Source: Prinsepia uniflora
Taxonomy: Eukaryota; Streptophyta; Magnoliopsida; Rosales; Rosaceae
Reading direction: 5' to 3'
DNA length: 64,000 bases
Assembly (NCBI GenBank): GCA_032719365.1
Contig: CM064874.1
Coordinates: forward strand, 42,248,271-42,312,270
Every line of letters starts with the position of its first letter. Positions within the stretch are counted from its first letter, which is position 1. The notes under the pieces are model-generated. The model had not been told where the DNA came from, made no database searches, and worked only from the letters and a program-made list of their open reading frames with translations. Of this stretch, positions 1-8,512 are shown piece after piece. The position numbers were made by a program, and so were the translations under genes.

Positions 1-1476
1 CAGGTTCAATCCTCAGGTTCCAAGTGATTCACAATCACAAAATACTACGAATGGTTTCCCCGACTTTTCCAATTTCAATAATTTCCTTGTACTTCCTGGG
101 GATATAAGCAGTACACAACTTACCAATCTCGGAGTTGACCACAACTCCCCAAGTCCACCAACTCGCATGATATAGGGAACATCGTCCCTAGATTCCCCAA
201 GTTTCAATCATACCATTTGATCCATTCATCACCTGTCATCATATACCTGTTAGGACTTATCCCAACACATCACGACCTCCACTGGATCCCATCCAGTCCA
301 AGACTCAACCACCACTGAGTCGCAGATACCAATCATCTGTCCATCATGACAGAGTCACACCCCAACTGGTGGCTCATCGTCAACACAATTTCTGACACCA
401 GCACCAGCGCTAGTACCAGCACCAACGCACCATCATCAACACTAGTATCAGCACACATGCATCCATACTAGTATTGGCATAAGGGTATCGCCATACCAAC
501 ATACATACATAGCACACGAACACCCATGCTAGCACACTGTGTGCTAAGTTGTTACCCTGGATCTCCGTTCATTACGAACGACGATCCCGTAACAACACTC
601 GTACCCCACGACTATGGGTACCTCCAATTTGACCACTGGCACATCAGGATAGTGGACGTTCCCTGAACATCCCCTGATCCTCAAGTGTGAAAGCCACACA
701 AAATACCCTCGATAGCCAGTCATCCCGACACAACTGTCGACCAACAGTCATCGTTGTCAAGATCCGTATCCACACATCATACTACTATTCGATCCAACAC
801 GGGATTCCATATTTTATCTCATAACCGCATCCGTGGATCGAATCCCATAATCCAGACTAGACTCACTAGAGTCATCCACATGGTCATCCATGACCTCAGC
901 CGCTCGTCGCAGCACAAGTTCTCACTTAAGGTTCACCTTTCCAGTCCATCGATTATAAATTAGGGTTCCAAGGTCACACCCTAGGGTTCCACCGAACCCA
1001 ACTGCCTTCTGCAGTAAAATCCACAACCTGACCGACTCTGCGGTCCTGACATCGTATAGACGTCCAATCCAATCCAATCGTCAACTCAACGTGGGTTCCA
1101 CCACGAAGGTCATCGGCTAACTCCGATGCACCAACACCCCGAACATTAGCCAACACTACCAGGGTCCAAAACATAGACCAATACTCAACCGAGTTTCACA
1201 TTTCCAATCAAATGGGGTTCCCTGAACCTAGCTGTGCCCAGTGGCACAACAATCCATCATCTCATGACCGAACCGACGGTCCCACATTACCAGTTAATCG
1301 TATACAACCCCACCTGGGTTGAATCGCATCAATGCACGGCGTATCGGGCCAAACACACCCAATTCACCATACAAACCCAAAACTATATATCAGGTTGACA
1401 ACGGAACTGCAGCCCAACGAGACATCACACCCTCGTCCTTCGCGCACAAAAGAGCAAAACCTGCTCTGATACCACT
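1..1476 (-). mobile_element. Decayed internal region of a minus-strand LL-family retrotransposon (runs off left edge)
   Basis: This stretch lies between the window edge and a Met-type PBS, so it is the 5' internal part of an element read leftward from the LTR at 1477-4357. It has no intact ORF. It is recognisably the same sequence as 55880-57254: both hold the CACCAGCACCAGC run, the phrase around CCCTGGATCT, and the stretch with CTAGGGTTCCACC followed by a CTGACCGAC phrase. In the other copy the matching part contains a worn gag fragment, so this is most likely old gag leader and gag. No pol motif is visible. The family call rests on homology between copies within the window. Confidence 0.7.
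1461..1474 (-). other. Primer binding site, initiator-Met type
   Basis: Read on the minus strand this is TGGTATCAGAGCAG, the classic plant retrotransposon PBS complementary to the 3' end of initiator tRNA-Met. Two bases separate it from the LTR start at 1477. It fixes the element's orientation as minus and makes 1477-4357 the 5' LTR. Confidence 0.92.
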
Positions 1477-1907
1477 TGACACGACCCATCCCAATCCCCC
1501 CGGGATTACCATGGAATGTGACGTGCTCCCGTCTGACAAGAGGCGCCAGACAAGGGATAACCGATTGCCATTGCCCAAACGGGCTTCCAGAGTGCGTAAG
1601 GATCGATGGAGGAGGTGTGCGATGCTCAAGTCTCTGCTGCAGTCGTATCCGGAATCAACCTGAAGGGCATTGAAAACCAAAGCTGTGAGTGGACGAAAAT
1701 AAACAAGTCTGTTAAAAACATTTATAAGACATTTATGCCCCTCAGTAAAATCATATGCATGCACCAAAAACCAATAATCCCATATTTATTTAGAAATAAC
1801 CATTAGGGGCTTAGCCCGGAAACCAAAGCATAGTTTCAAATTCCAAAAGTCAATCCAAGAGTTATTTCATCAATTTAGTAATATTCATTTATTATTTTTC
1901 CATCTCC

Positions 1908-2445
1908 GGCATCCCCGATGCCTAGCGTCCTAGACGCTTGACGTTCCAGACGTCATATCTCACGGTATTAAGCAACGCGTGCTGCCCGGGGTCTCACCGG
2001 GTCCATATCTCTGACATCCCCGATGTCTGACGTCCATGACGTCTAGCAATCCTGCTCCTGGATCACTATACGGTCCGGTAGCTCCGTACAATGAGCCCTC
2101 GCAGGCAATGCACCGTGACTTCTCCAGTGTCCCCGACACTTGGAGGAGACCAGGATATAAATATCCTCATATCGAGATGGTTTTATGGAACACATTCAAT
2201 TATTCATTTCCAACATATCACAAGGGCCCTGCCCCGAATTTCCATAAAACCGTCGTAAGTCCAAATAGTTGAATCAAATCCGAAATAGTTTATTCAATTC
2301 CATTTTAGGGTCCCCGACCCGAAATCACATATACAAGTCAACTGGGCTCCTGGCCCGATTCATAAGTTAACTGGGCCCCTGGCCCGATTTCATAATTCAG
2401 TTGGGCCCCTGGCCCGATTCAACAAATTAACTGGGCCCCTGGCCC
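1908..2445. repeat. Array of short inverted repeats with covarying arms
   Basis: Perfect arm-loop-arm units: GGCATccccgATGCC (1908), AGCGTcctagACGCT (1924), GACGTtccagACGTC (1940), GACATccccgATGTC (2013), GACGTccatgACGTC (2029), AGTGTccccgACACT (2126), GGGTccccgACCC (2308), GGGCtcctgGCCC (2344), then GGGCccctgGCCC at 2373, 2403 and 2433. Loops are always five bases and pyrimidine-rich with a terminal G. The first three start 16 bp apart, as do the pair at 2013 and 2029; the last three are in 30-bp units. Arms differ between units but stay complementary. Confidence 0.85.
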
Positions 2446-3005
2446 GATTTCACTTTATCAAATCCGTAACCGTTTCATGAAATCATACCCATCCATATTT
2501 ATGGAAATCAGTGCAAATCCAGAAAACCTCGATTCACGTGCAAACACGTAAATCGCCTCGAAAAGCGTGAAAACATATAAATTCACTGATATCCAAAATA
2601 AATCATATAATCCCAATTATAACAATCATGAAACAGTTATGCATGCATCGAATTTATAAAACCAATGTCCACTCACAGACCGTTTAACCGAGCGCCTCGA
2701 TACGCGTGCCATAGGCCCTCCCGGGCCACCCCACTATCACCGGGACTCCCAATCCTGTTCAAATCAATTTAGAGGATCACTAACCTCATCATTAACATCC
2801 TATTCAAGTCCCGTAATTTTCCCGAATTTTTAAGTATTTTTAAATTGGATCTAAAACCTTCGGACATCCCGAACAATATCGAGACGGTGTCCGATCGACA
2901 CGAAACCAATTCCAAAATGTTCGTTACAATGTATAGGATAAAAGTCATGTTGACCTCACCTCGAGATTCGTGCCCACGCGCCGTCACGCGCCGCCGTGAG
3001 TGGCT

Positions 3006-3024
3006 GCGCGTGAAAGCCACGCGC
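3006..3024. repeat. Conserved GC-rich hairpin in LL LTRs
   Basis: GCGCGTG and CACGCGC flank a 5-base loop, followed by the phrase CTGCTACAGTG. Counterparts are at 17449-17467, 31234-31252 and 61809-61827 (one arm mismatch), and in worn form near 24902 and 52971. The copy at 31234 has a different loop (GCCCT instead of AAAGC) but intact arms. Confidence 0.75.
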
Positions 3025-3899
3025 CTGCTACAGTGCTCCTTCCTCACCCGAATGACTGGTAAACGGGTCTGATTACCCGCGATAGGATCCGTTTCAAACA
3101 CCCTCAATTCGATATCAATTCCATCCGTTCTTGATCCTACAACAATCATCAATCCACCAATTTCAGTTCTGTGTCCATGATTAGCATCAACCATCGATCA
3201 ATCTTGTCGACAGCCCGTGATCACCCAAAACGGGTCGATCACCAGAGCTCCTCCAATCCTTAACCATAATCAAATTAACTTCACAGGAAGTTAATAAGGA
3301 CTAATACGAACTAATTAGCATAATTAATTTAACTCGACAATACCTCAATCGTCACAACTCAAGCTCGAGTTTTCCGGCCGTCCACCATGTCCGTTCACGG
3401 CCCTAGGAGCTCCCAAGCTTGCCCCATTTGATCTGGTTCGACTCGAAATGATCCCAGAGAACAAAATGAATCATCAATTTGCCCTGGGCTGGCCTGAAAA
3501 CCGAAATTCGATAATGAACTCTTCAAAAACCAGTTTCGGGTTTTTGAACAATTCCACACCAAAATTGCTCCTTTCCTCTCATTCTCAATCCCAGAACACT
3601 TCACTCAGTCCCATAACTACATTGCCCACTGCAATCCGCTCAATTGGGCCCTGGAAAGGCTGAACACATGTGGGAAGCACTCTGCTTTTCATCGTGCACC
3701 AGCCATAGTTAATGGCCAAATCCACCGTCCCACACAGCCTGGCATCGCACAATGCCACTAAACAATCCATACAACCTATAAACAATAGTTTTAGGCCATC
3801 AATTTGCTCCATAAACGCACCACCCGTGCGCTGGCCATGTTCCCTCCACGGTGCTACAGTAGCCGTTCAAACACCCGTGAAATTACCATTCTGCCCTTG

Positions 3900-4275
3900 T
3901 GCAGTAAATTACCAAAATGCCCCTCACGCATCCTGACCCGTAACTCGGTCATACGGACTCCGATTGATGCGTGCCGCCTGTCTACGAACTCAGGGCATCG
4001 AGACCTTCCTAACGGTCCTCGGTCCTCGGCCATCGGACCTCCCGATCAAAAAGTCAACATTTTCCTTTATTTCGTACAAATTACGAAAACGCCCCTGAAC
4101 TTCCGTACATCATAACTTTCACCACGAACATCGGAATCGAACGTGCCACCTGTCTATGAACTCGTGACGTCCCGAACTACGTCACGGTCATCGGTCAAAG
4201 TCCATTTGACCATCCGAATTTAAAGTCAACGTTTTGCCGACGCCTAGGGGCAAAACGGTCATTTTGCACAATTCG
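3900..4275 (-). repeat. Tandem duplication of about 177 bp in LTR U3
   Basis: Two diverged units (about 3900-4075 and 4076-4275) each run from an AAATTACnAAAAnGCCCCT phrase through the GTGCC-CCTGTCTA phrase to an AAAGTCAAC phrase. The second ends in GGGGCAAAACGGTCATTTTGC. The same double unit is seen at about 18270-18650, 32330-32700, 35735-36100 and 38320-38680. It sits on the U3 (promoter) side of minus-strand LTRs. Enhancer function is inference. Confidence 0.65.
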
Positions 4276-4357
4276 TCCGAAATCACACAACTAATCCCAG
4301 ATTAGTAAATCACCATTAAATATTATTAAATCCCGATATTCGGGACGGGTCGTTACA

Positions 4358-5477
4358 TTCTTGTTCTTAATTTATGTTATTTCTTAATTTCATTTCTTCT
4401 TTATTTTATTCTTGTGATTTTTCTTTGAGATCTCTTAAACACATTTTTATGTTTTCCTTAAGAAATACCTAGGCCATGTATTTCCGAAATAATTCTAGAA
4501 TTTAAGTCCGCATTCTTATGTTTTATCCTCCATCTTCATAAGGTTCTAGCCGCTGTTCGGTGTTCCTTATGAATAACATTCCTTTGTTTCCATCCACTTT
4601 CGGAATCACAAGCTGTTCTTCGGTTCCAAAAGTGTAACTTTATTTCCCTTACTTAAATTCTTGTTATTGTTTCGGTTTACTTATATTTCAATATATGTGT
4701 TGGTATTTTCTTTCTAATATTTGTAAATGTGAATACAATCTCCATGTGTTTTACTTTTTGAATTTCTTTTACTTCATATGTTTTAGTGCTTAAACTTTAA
4801 TTCTACGCTAAGTGTTTATGACCGCTGTTCGGTGCACTTAGTATAAAATTGAAGAGATTTAAATGTTTGACATATATTGAAATCAATAACGTAAGGTGAA
4901 TCGTATTATAAGTGTTTATGATCGTTGTTCTGTGCATTTATAATATTGAAAAATGTATGCATGTATTTGAGATGATTAAGGTAAGATTTCGTGATTGGTT
5001 CAATATGAGCATGATATTAGAGTGTTGGTAAAAAAATGTGTTTGAAAAAAGTTCACTTGCACAAAAGTTAAAGTAGAAGTTGAATTAAGTTCTTAATTTT
5101 TTTTACTTGTTTTCTTTATCCTATGATTATAATCTTCTCAAACCCCCCATTTAATTCTTTATTCTTTAATTATTTAATTCTTTATTCTTTTATTCTTTAA
5201 TTCTTTATTTCATTAATTCATTAATTTTTTATTCTTTAATTCATTTATTCTTTAATTCTTTATTATTTAATTATTTAATTACTTAATTATTTAATTATTT
5301 AATTCATTATTATTTTATTATTCATTATTCTTTTTAACTAACATATTATTAATGTTCCCTAATTTCCCCGGTTAAGAACGATCCCTATTTACCAATACTA
5401 TAACTACACAAAAGGGGTTTAAATTGCATAATACTCAAATTACGTGTTTAATTTAATGCGTAGTTTGGGCGTTATCA
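4358..5477 (+). mobile_element. Athila-like LTR fragment, plus orientation
   Basis: It ends in a GCGTAGTTTGGGCGTTATCA-type terminus, matching the end of the Athila LTR at 44568-45966 (AGTTCTAGCGTATCA) and the reverse complement of 33469-34800. Shared internal landmarks are a CCGCTGTTCGGTG phrase, the pair AAGCTGTTCTTCGG / CCAAAAGTG, and the AATTCTTTA-rich tract. No GGCGCC-type PBS follows 5477, so this is a 3' or solo LTR, or its PBS is lost. Its left part is cut by the LL LTR ending at 4357. Confidence 0.7.
5145..5330. repeat. AT-rich microsatellite (TTTAATTC / TTATTCTTTAAT type)
   Basis: Irregular tandem runs of TTTAATTCTTTATTC and TTTAATTATT. The matching position in the reverse-oriented Athila LTR (about 33610-33870) holds the complementary GAATTAAA array, so the tract is an inherited part of this LTR family. 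Confidence 0.85.
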
Positions 5478-6351
5478 GTTCCCTTGCCCTTCGCGAGGTG
5501 TGATGCGTCTCCTAGCAGCTTCAGACATTCCGAGGCCTCGTTGAAGTCATTGTAGGAACTCTGATTGGACTTGGTCTTGGCTGTTTAGCTTTCTGACTTT
5601 TCGTGATGAGTCGTGTTGTAGGCGCGAATGTTGTAGCACATGCGCATGTCATGTGAGCTGCTGGGACTTATGCCTCAAGCTCTGGTGGTCAGCAGTCACT
5701 CTCGGTCTACTTGGGCTCGGGTGCATCCTCGTGCATGGTGGGCAGAGCGTTAGGACTCACGTCTTGAGCTCTGGTGACAAGGTGGCACGCCTTACATTTC
5801 ATGGACTTGAGCACATCCTCGTGCATGACGTAAGTCATTCAGAAGCCTCCATAGTACTACTTTAGCATGGAACCAATATGGGGCTTGCTACGCTGCCTTT
5901 CCAGCTAGTCGCCTATCCGCATGTTGGGAATGTTGCCATCGCGCCTAATGCAAGAAATGGATTAATTTCGGGGAGTACGTCGGTACCGAGTGGCTTTGAC
6001 ATGGCATGGACGTCGTATCCACAAGGTGACACCCTTTCTTTCATCATGGAAAATTACAATTGCATAACAGGTCCCAGGTCCCATTAGGGGTGATTCAGTT
6101 GAACCTGTGGGATTTTGCTGAGCAGGTTGCTCTTATCATAAGTCGTTGTGAAGAAGGCAGTAGGTCTATCAGATCATTTCATTCTTCAAGTTCTTGCCAT
6201 AGACAAGGAACGATGAACGATGAACGATGAACGATGAACGATGAACGATGAACGATGAACGATGAACGATGAACAATGAATGATGAAAAATAATGAAATT
6301 TTTTCTTGAAAAAGTTGGAGAGCATGCATTGAGTATTTCTCAATTCGGATA
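5478..6351 (-). mobile_element. Worn 5' internal part of a minus-strand Tat-type element, plus unassigned DNA
   Basis: Next to the PBS at 6352-6366 lies a leader with a (GAACGAT)n array. Beyond it, read leftward, is an ATG near 6200 followed quickly by stops. The GC-richer stretch 5480-6100 has only short ORFs on either strand that I do not recognise. It holds two similar phrases around GCATCCTCGTGCATG (about 5722 and 5814), a local duplication. It may be decayed gag, but no gag motif is visible. Confidence 0.45.
6208..6284. repeat. (GAACGAT)n minisatellite in a Tat leader
   Basis: Nine perfect 7-bp GAACGAT units (6208-6270) followed by two variants. On the minus strand the units read ATCGTTC, so the array reads TTCATCGTTCATCG. 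The same motif occurs less regularly in the leader of the young Tat element (8291-8512), so the array is a local expansion of a leader motif. Confidence 0.9.
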
Positions 6352-6366
6352 TCAATGAAAGCACCA
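6352..6366 (-). other. Tat-type primer binding site
   Basis: On the minus strand this is TGGTGCTTTCATTGA, identical over 15 bases to the PBS of the young Tat element at 8241. Two bases separate it from the LTR at 6369. I do not assign the priming tRNA. Confidence 0.85.
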
Positions 6367-6368
6367 GT

Positions 6369-6882
6369 TGTTGATGCAGAAATCGTCCAGACTTGTATAA
6401 TTCGTTCTTGATCCCTATACACGATAACAAGAAATAATCGGGGTTAAGGTTGAAGCCCGAGAGGGTGGTTCAACCAAAAACACTCTGATGTCTAAGTCAG
6501 TTTAATCGAGAGAAATAAACTGGCATAGTTTTGGTATGAGTTTTTAATTACCTCTTGAAGTGAAGAGAGACCATGTATTTATAGTGTGGTCGTGTAGGTC
6601 ATCGGAGTGTTTGATTGGTTGAAGGAGATAGTGTTTAATATGTGATTCTAGCAAGAGAAATCACTATTATTAAATATATAAACAATAATAAATAACTCGC
6701 GGAGAAATTATTTATTATTTGCATTGATCTGATTAATTAACATATTTAATTTATAAATATATTAAATTAATGCGAAGATCGTGGGATGTCGTTGTCGTAT
6801 TTACCAGGGGTAATATCGGCATTATGTGAGTTACGAGCCAGGTGGCTAGCTGTATAATTTTTTGGTGATTTATGGTTCCACA
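6369..6882 (-). mobile_element. 5' LTR of an older minus-strand Tat-type element (514 bp)
   Basis: On the minus strand it begins TGTGGAACCATAAATCACC and ends GCATCAACA just before the PBS. The start matches the LTR at 43996 (TGTGGAACAATAAATCACC) and, more loosely, the young Tat LTR at 7666. A TATA-like TATAAATACA on the minus strand lies near 6574-6583. The right border meets hAT-like sequence at 6883. No TSD can be checked because the far end is lost. Confidence 0.82.
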
Positions 6883-7456
6883 CCCAACGGTTTATATTTG
6901 ACCGGATAAAAGTCAAACGATTTGAGAATCCAAACCGTTCCGTTAGTAACGGTTTGGATTTAGATTTTCATTTTGGAAATCCGTTAAATCCAAACCGAAC
7001 CGTTAAGGAATATATTAAATTTTATTAATATTTAAATCTATTATTAATACAAAGTAAAAATAATAAAAATAAACGGATACCTAGATATACCCATATAAGT
7101 ATATGTATACTCATATAAGAGTATAATAAAAGACTATTAAATAGTTTGCGTGTTTGATAAATCTTAGTATAGTGATAATATTTGCAATTCAATACTTAGC
7201 AAGTTTAACATATAAAATTTTGAATATTGAGTATTGATTTTTTTATTGTATCCTTATTTTTTCCATATCCTTTTGTTTTTTATTTCTTAACGGTTTTAAA
7301 CCGTTTCGATTCAAACCGAACCGTTAATAGCGGTTTGGATCGAAAATGTTTTATTTCTAATTTTAGAAAAATTCAAATCATATCGAACCGTTAAGATTTT
7401 AACGGTTTGGATTTGGATATTGTAAATATCCATATCGAACCGCATGCCCAACCCTA
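6883..7456. mobile_element. hAT-like non-autonomous DNA transposon fragment
   Basis: An AT-rich stretch with many subterminal copies of AACGGTTTGGAT and its complement, ending in GCATGCCCAACCCTA. Reversed, that end is TAGGGTTGGGCATGC, close to the TAGGGATGGGCAT end of the hAT element at 20586. There is no coding region. The left terminus is missing, replaced by the Tat LTR ending at 6882. I see no 8-bp TSD. Confidence 0.5.
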
Positions 7457-7665
7457 CACTCACCCCAGCAAAAAGTGGATTCTACTAGATTGACCATAAT
7501 TTGATTTCATATTTTTTTTATTACACTTATTGTAAATTATAACGCTAATTAGTTTAGTTAAATAACCATTTATTTAAAGATACCCAATTATTCCCTCGTT
7601 TCATATGCACAAGTCCTTATTCAAAACCTTTTCCTTATATTTTCCATAAAACATCATAAGCTCAC
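7457..7665. other. Unassigned AT-rich DNA, left flank of the Tat insertion
   Basis: No ORF or repeat recognised. It ends in CTCAC, the target site duplicated by the Tat element, and continues at 19316. Confidence 0.5.
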
Positions 7666-8238
7666 TGTGGAACCCAGAATCATCCGAAAATTATGGAGCC
7701 ACCACGTGTCCCGTAATTCCCAAAAACAAACACTGATCATTCGAAAAATACCCGCACATCAAATAATCTATTTACCAGTTAAATACGTTATTTGGCCGGG
7801 TTAAAATCTCTGTAATATTGATATTCTCTCCGAGAGATAATTATCGTTATTCTTAATAACGGTAATTTAATATTAATATTACAATACACTAAAAATCATT
7901 ACTATCATGATAAGCCATCATTATGATTATCAAAATAATATATTATTCATTTATTAATAATATATTATTTATTAATTAAATATTCAAACCGACCAATCAG
8001 AACTCTCCAAGGCTCCCAAGATTTTTCTATAAATAGCAAGGTACATTTCACTTCCAAGGTACGTTGATTCTTCGTTTCGAAGTATATCCTTTTCCTCTCT
8101 CAAAGCTAACTTAAGCATCGGAGTGTTCTTGGTCGAACAACCCCCCGGGTAAATCGATCGAAGCAACGATAGCTAATTGTTTGCTGTCTGCAGGAATTGT
8201 GAGGACTTTTCGCGACGAGTTCAATCTTTGATTCAACA
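7666..8238 (+). mobile_element. 5' LTR of the young Tat element
   Basis: Begins TGTGGAACCC and ends GATTCAACA. A TATAAATA box is at 8028-8035, with a CCAAT-like GACCAATCAG about 35 bp upstream. The downstream part holds the GCATCGGAGTGTTC phrase also seen in the other Tat LTRs here. Confidence 0.97.
8028..8035 (+). promoter_or_regulatory. TATA box of the Tat 5' LTR
   Basis: TATAAATA in CTATAAATAGC context, about 210 bp before the LTR end. An identical copy lies in the 3' LTR at 19105-19112. Transcription of the genomic RNA would start roughly 30 bp downstream, by analogy with other plant LTR promoters. Confidence 0.75.
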
Positions 8239-8240
8239 AT

Positions 8241-8255
8241 TGGTGCTTTCATTGA
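8241..8255 (+). other. Primer binding site of the Tat element
   Basis: TGGTGCTTTCATTGA starts two bases after the LTR end, the usual spacing. The same sequence is found next to the older Tat LTR (6352-6366, minus). tRNA identity not assigned. Confidence 0.85.
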
Positions 8256-8290
8256 GAGCTATTGAGTTATACTCAGAAGAAGCTCTCTCA

Positions 8291-8512
8291 TTTGTTCATC
8301 GTTCATCTTTCTTCGTTCGTCGTTCATCGACATTGTTCGAAGATTTTGAACGTTGTTCATCACTCATCAACAATTTGTTCATCGTTCATCTTTCTTCGTT
8401 CGTCGTTCATCGACATTGTTCGAAGATTTTGAACGTTGTTCATCACTCATCAAGAATTTGTTCACCGTTCATCTCCCTTCGTTCGTCGTTCATCGACATT
8501 GTTCAAATCAGC
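8291..8512 (+). repeat. 83-bp tandem repeat in the Tat leader, ending at the gag start codon
   Basis: Units begin TTTGTTCATCGTTCATC at 8291, TTTGTTCATC at 8374 and TTTGTTCACC at 8457; the third is cut short just before the gag ATG at 8513. Units are rich in TTCATCG and TTCGTCG. The 83-bp unit is not a multiple of three, so the open frame running through from about 8177 is not evidence of coding. I start gag at 8513 for this reason. Confidence 0.85.

Larger units (their letters stand above)
1477..4357 (-). mobile_element. 5' LTR of LL-family element (2881 bp)
   Basis: On the plus strand it runs from TGACACGACCC to GGGACGGGTCGTTACA, the ends shared by the other LL LTRs in the window (24186, 29669, 35360, 39100, 51069, 57255). 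Read in the element's direction it begins TGTAACGACCCG. It holds an array of short inverted repeats (1908-2445), a GC-rich hairpin (3006-3024) and a promoter-side tandem duplication (3900-4275). It contains no gene. The other end of the element and its TSD are outside the window. It abuts an Athila-like LTR at 4358, into which it probably inserted. Confidence 0.88.

Noticed and set aside
1908..2445. Regularly spaced palindromes resembling a CRISPR array
   Set aside because: Units differ in arm sequence, are only 13-15 bp, are 16 or 30 bp apart without spacers, and sit inside a plant LTR.
8177..8512. Longer N-terminus for Gag (frame open from about 8177)
   Set aside because: The open frame runs through the LTR end, PBS and an 83-bp tandem repeat; the first sensible ATG after the leader is at 8513.
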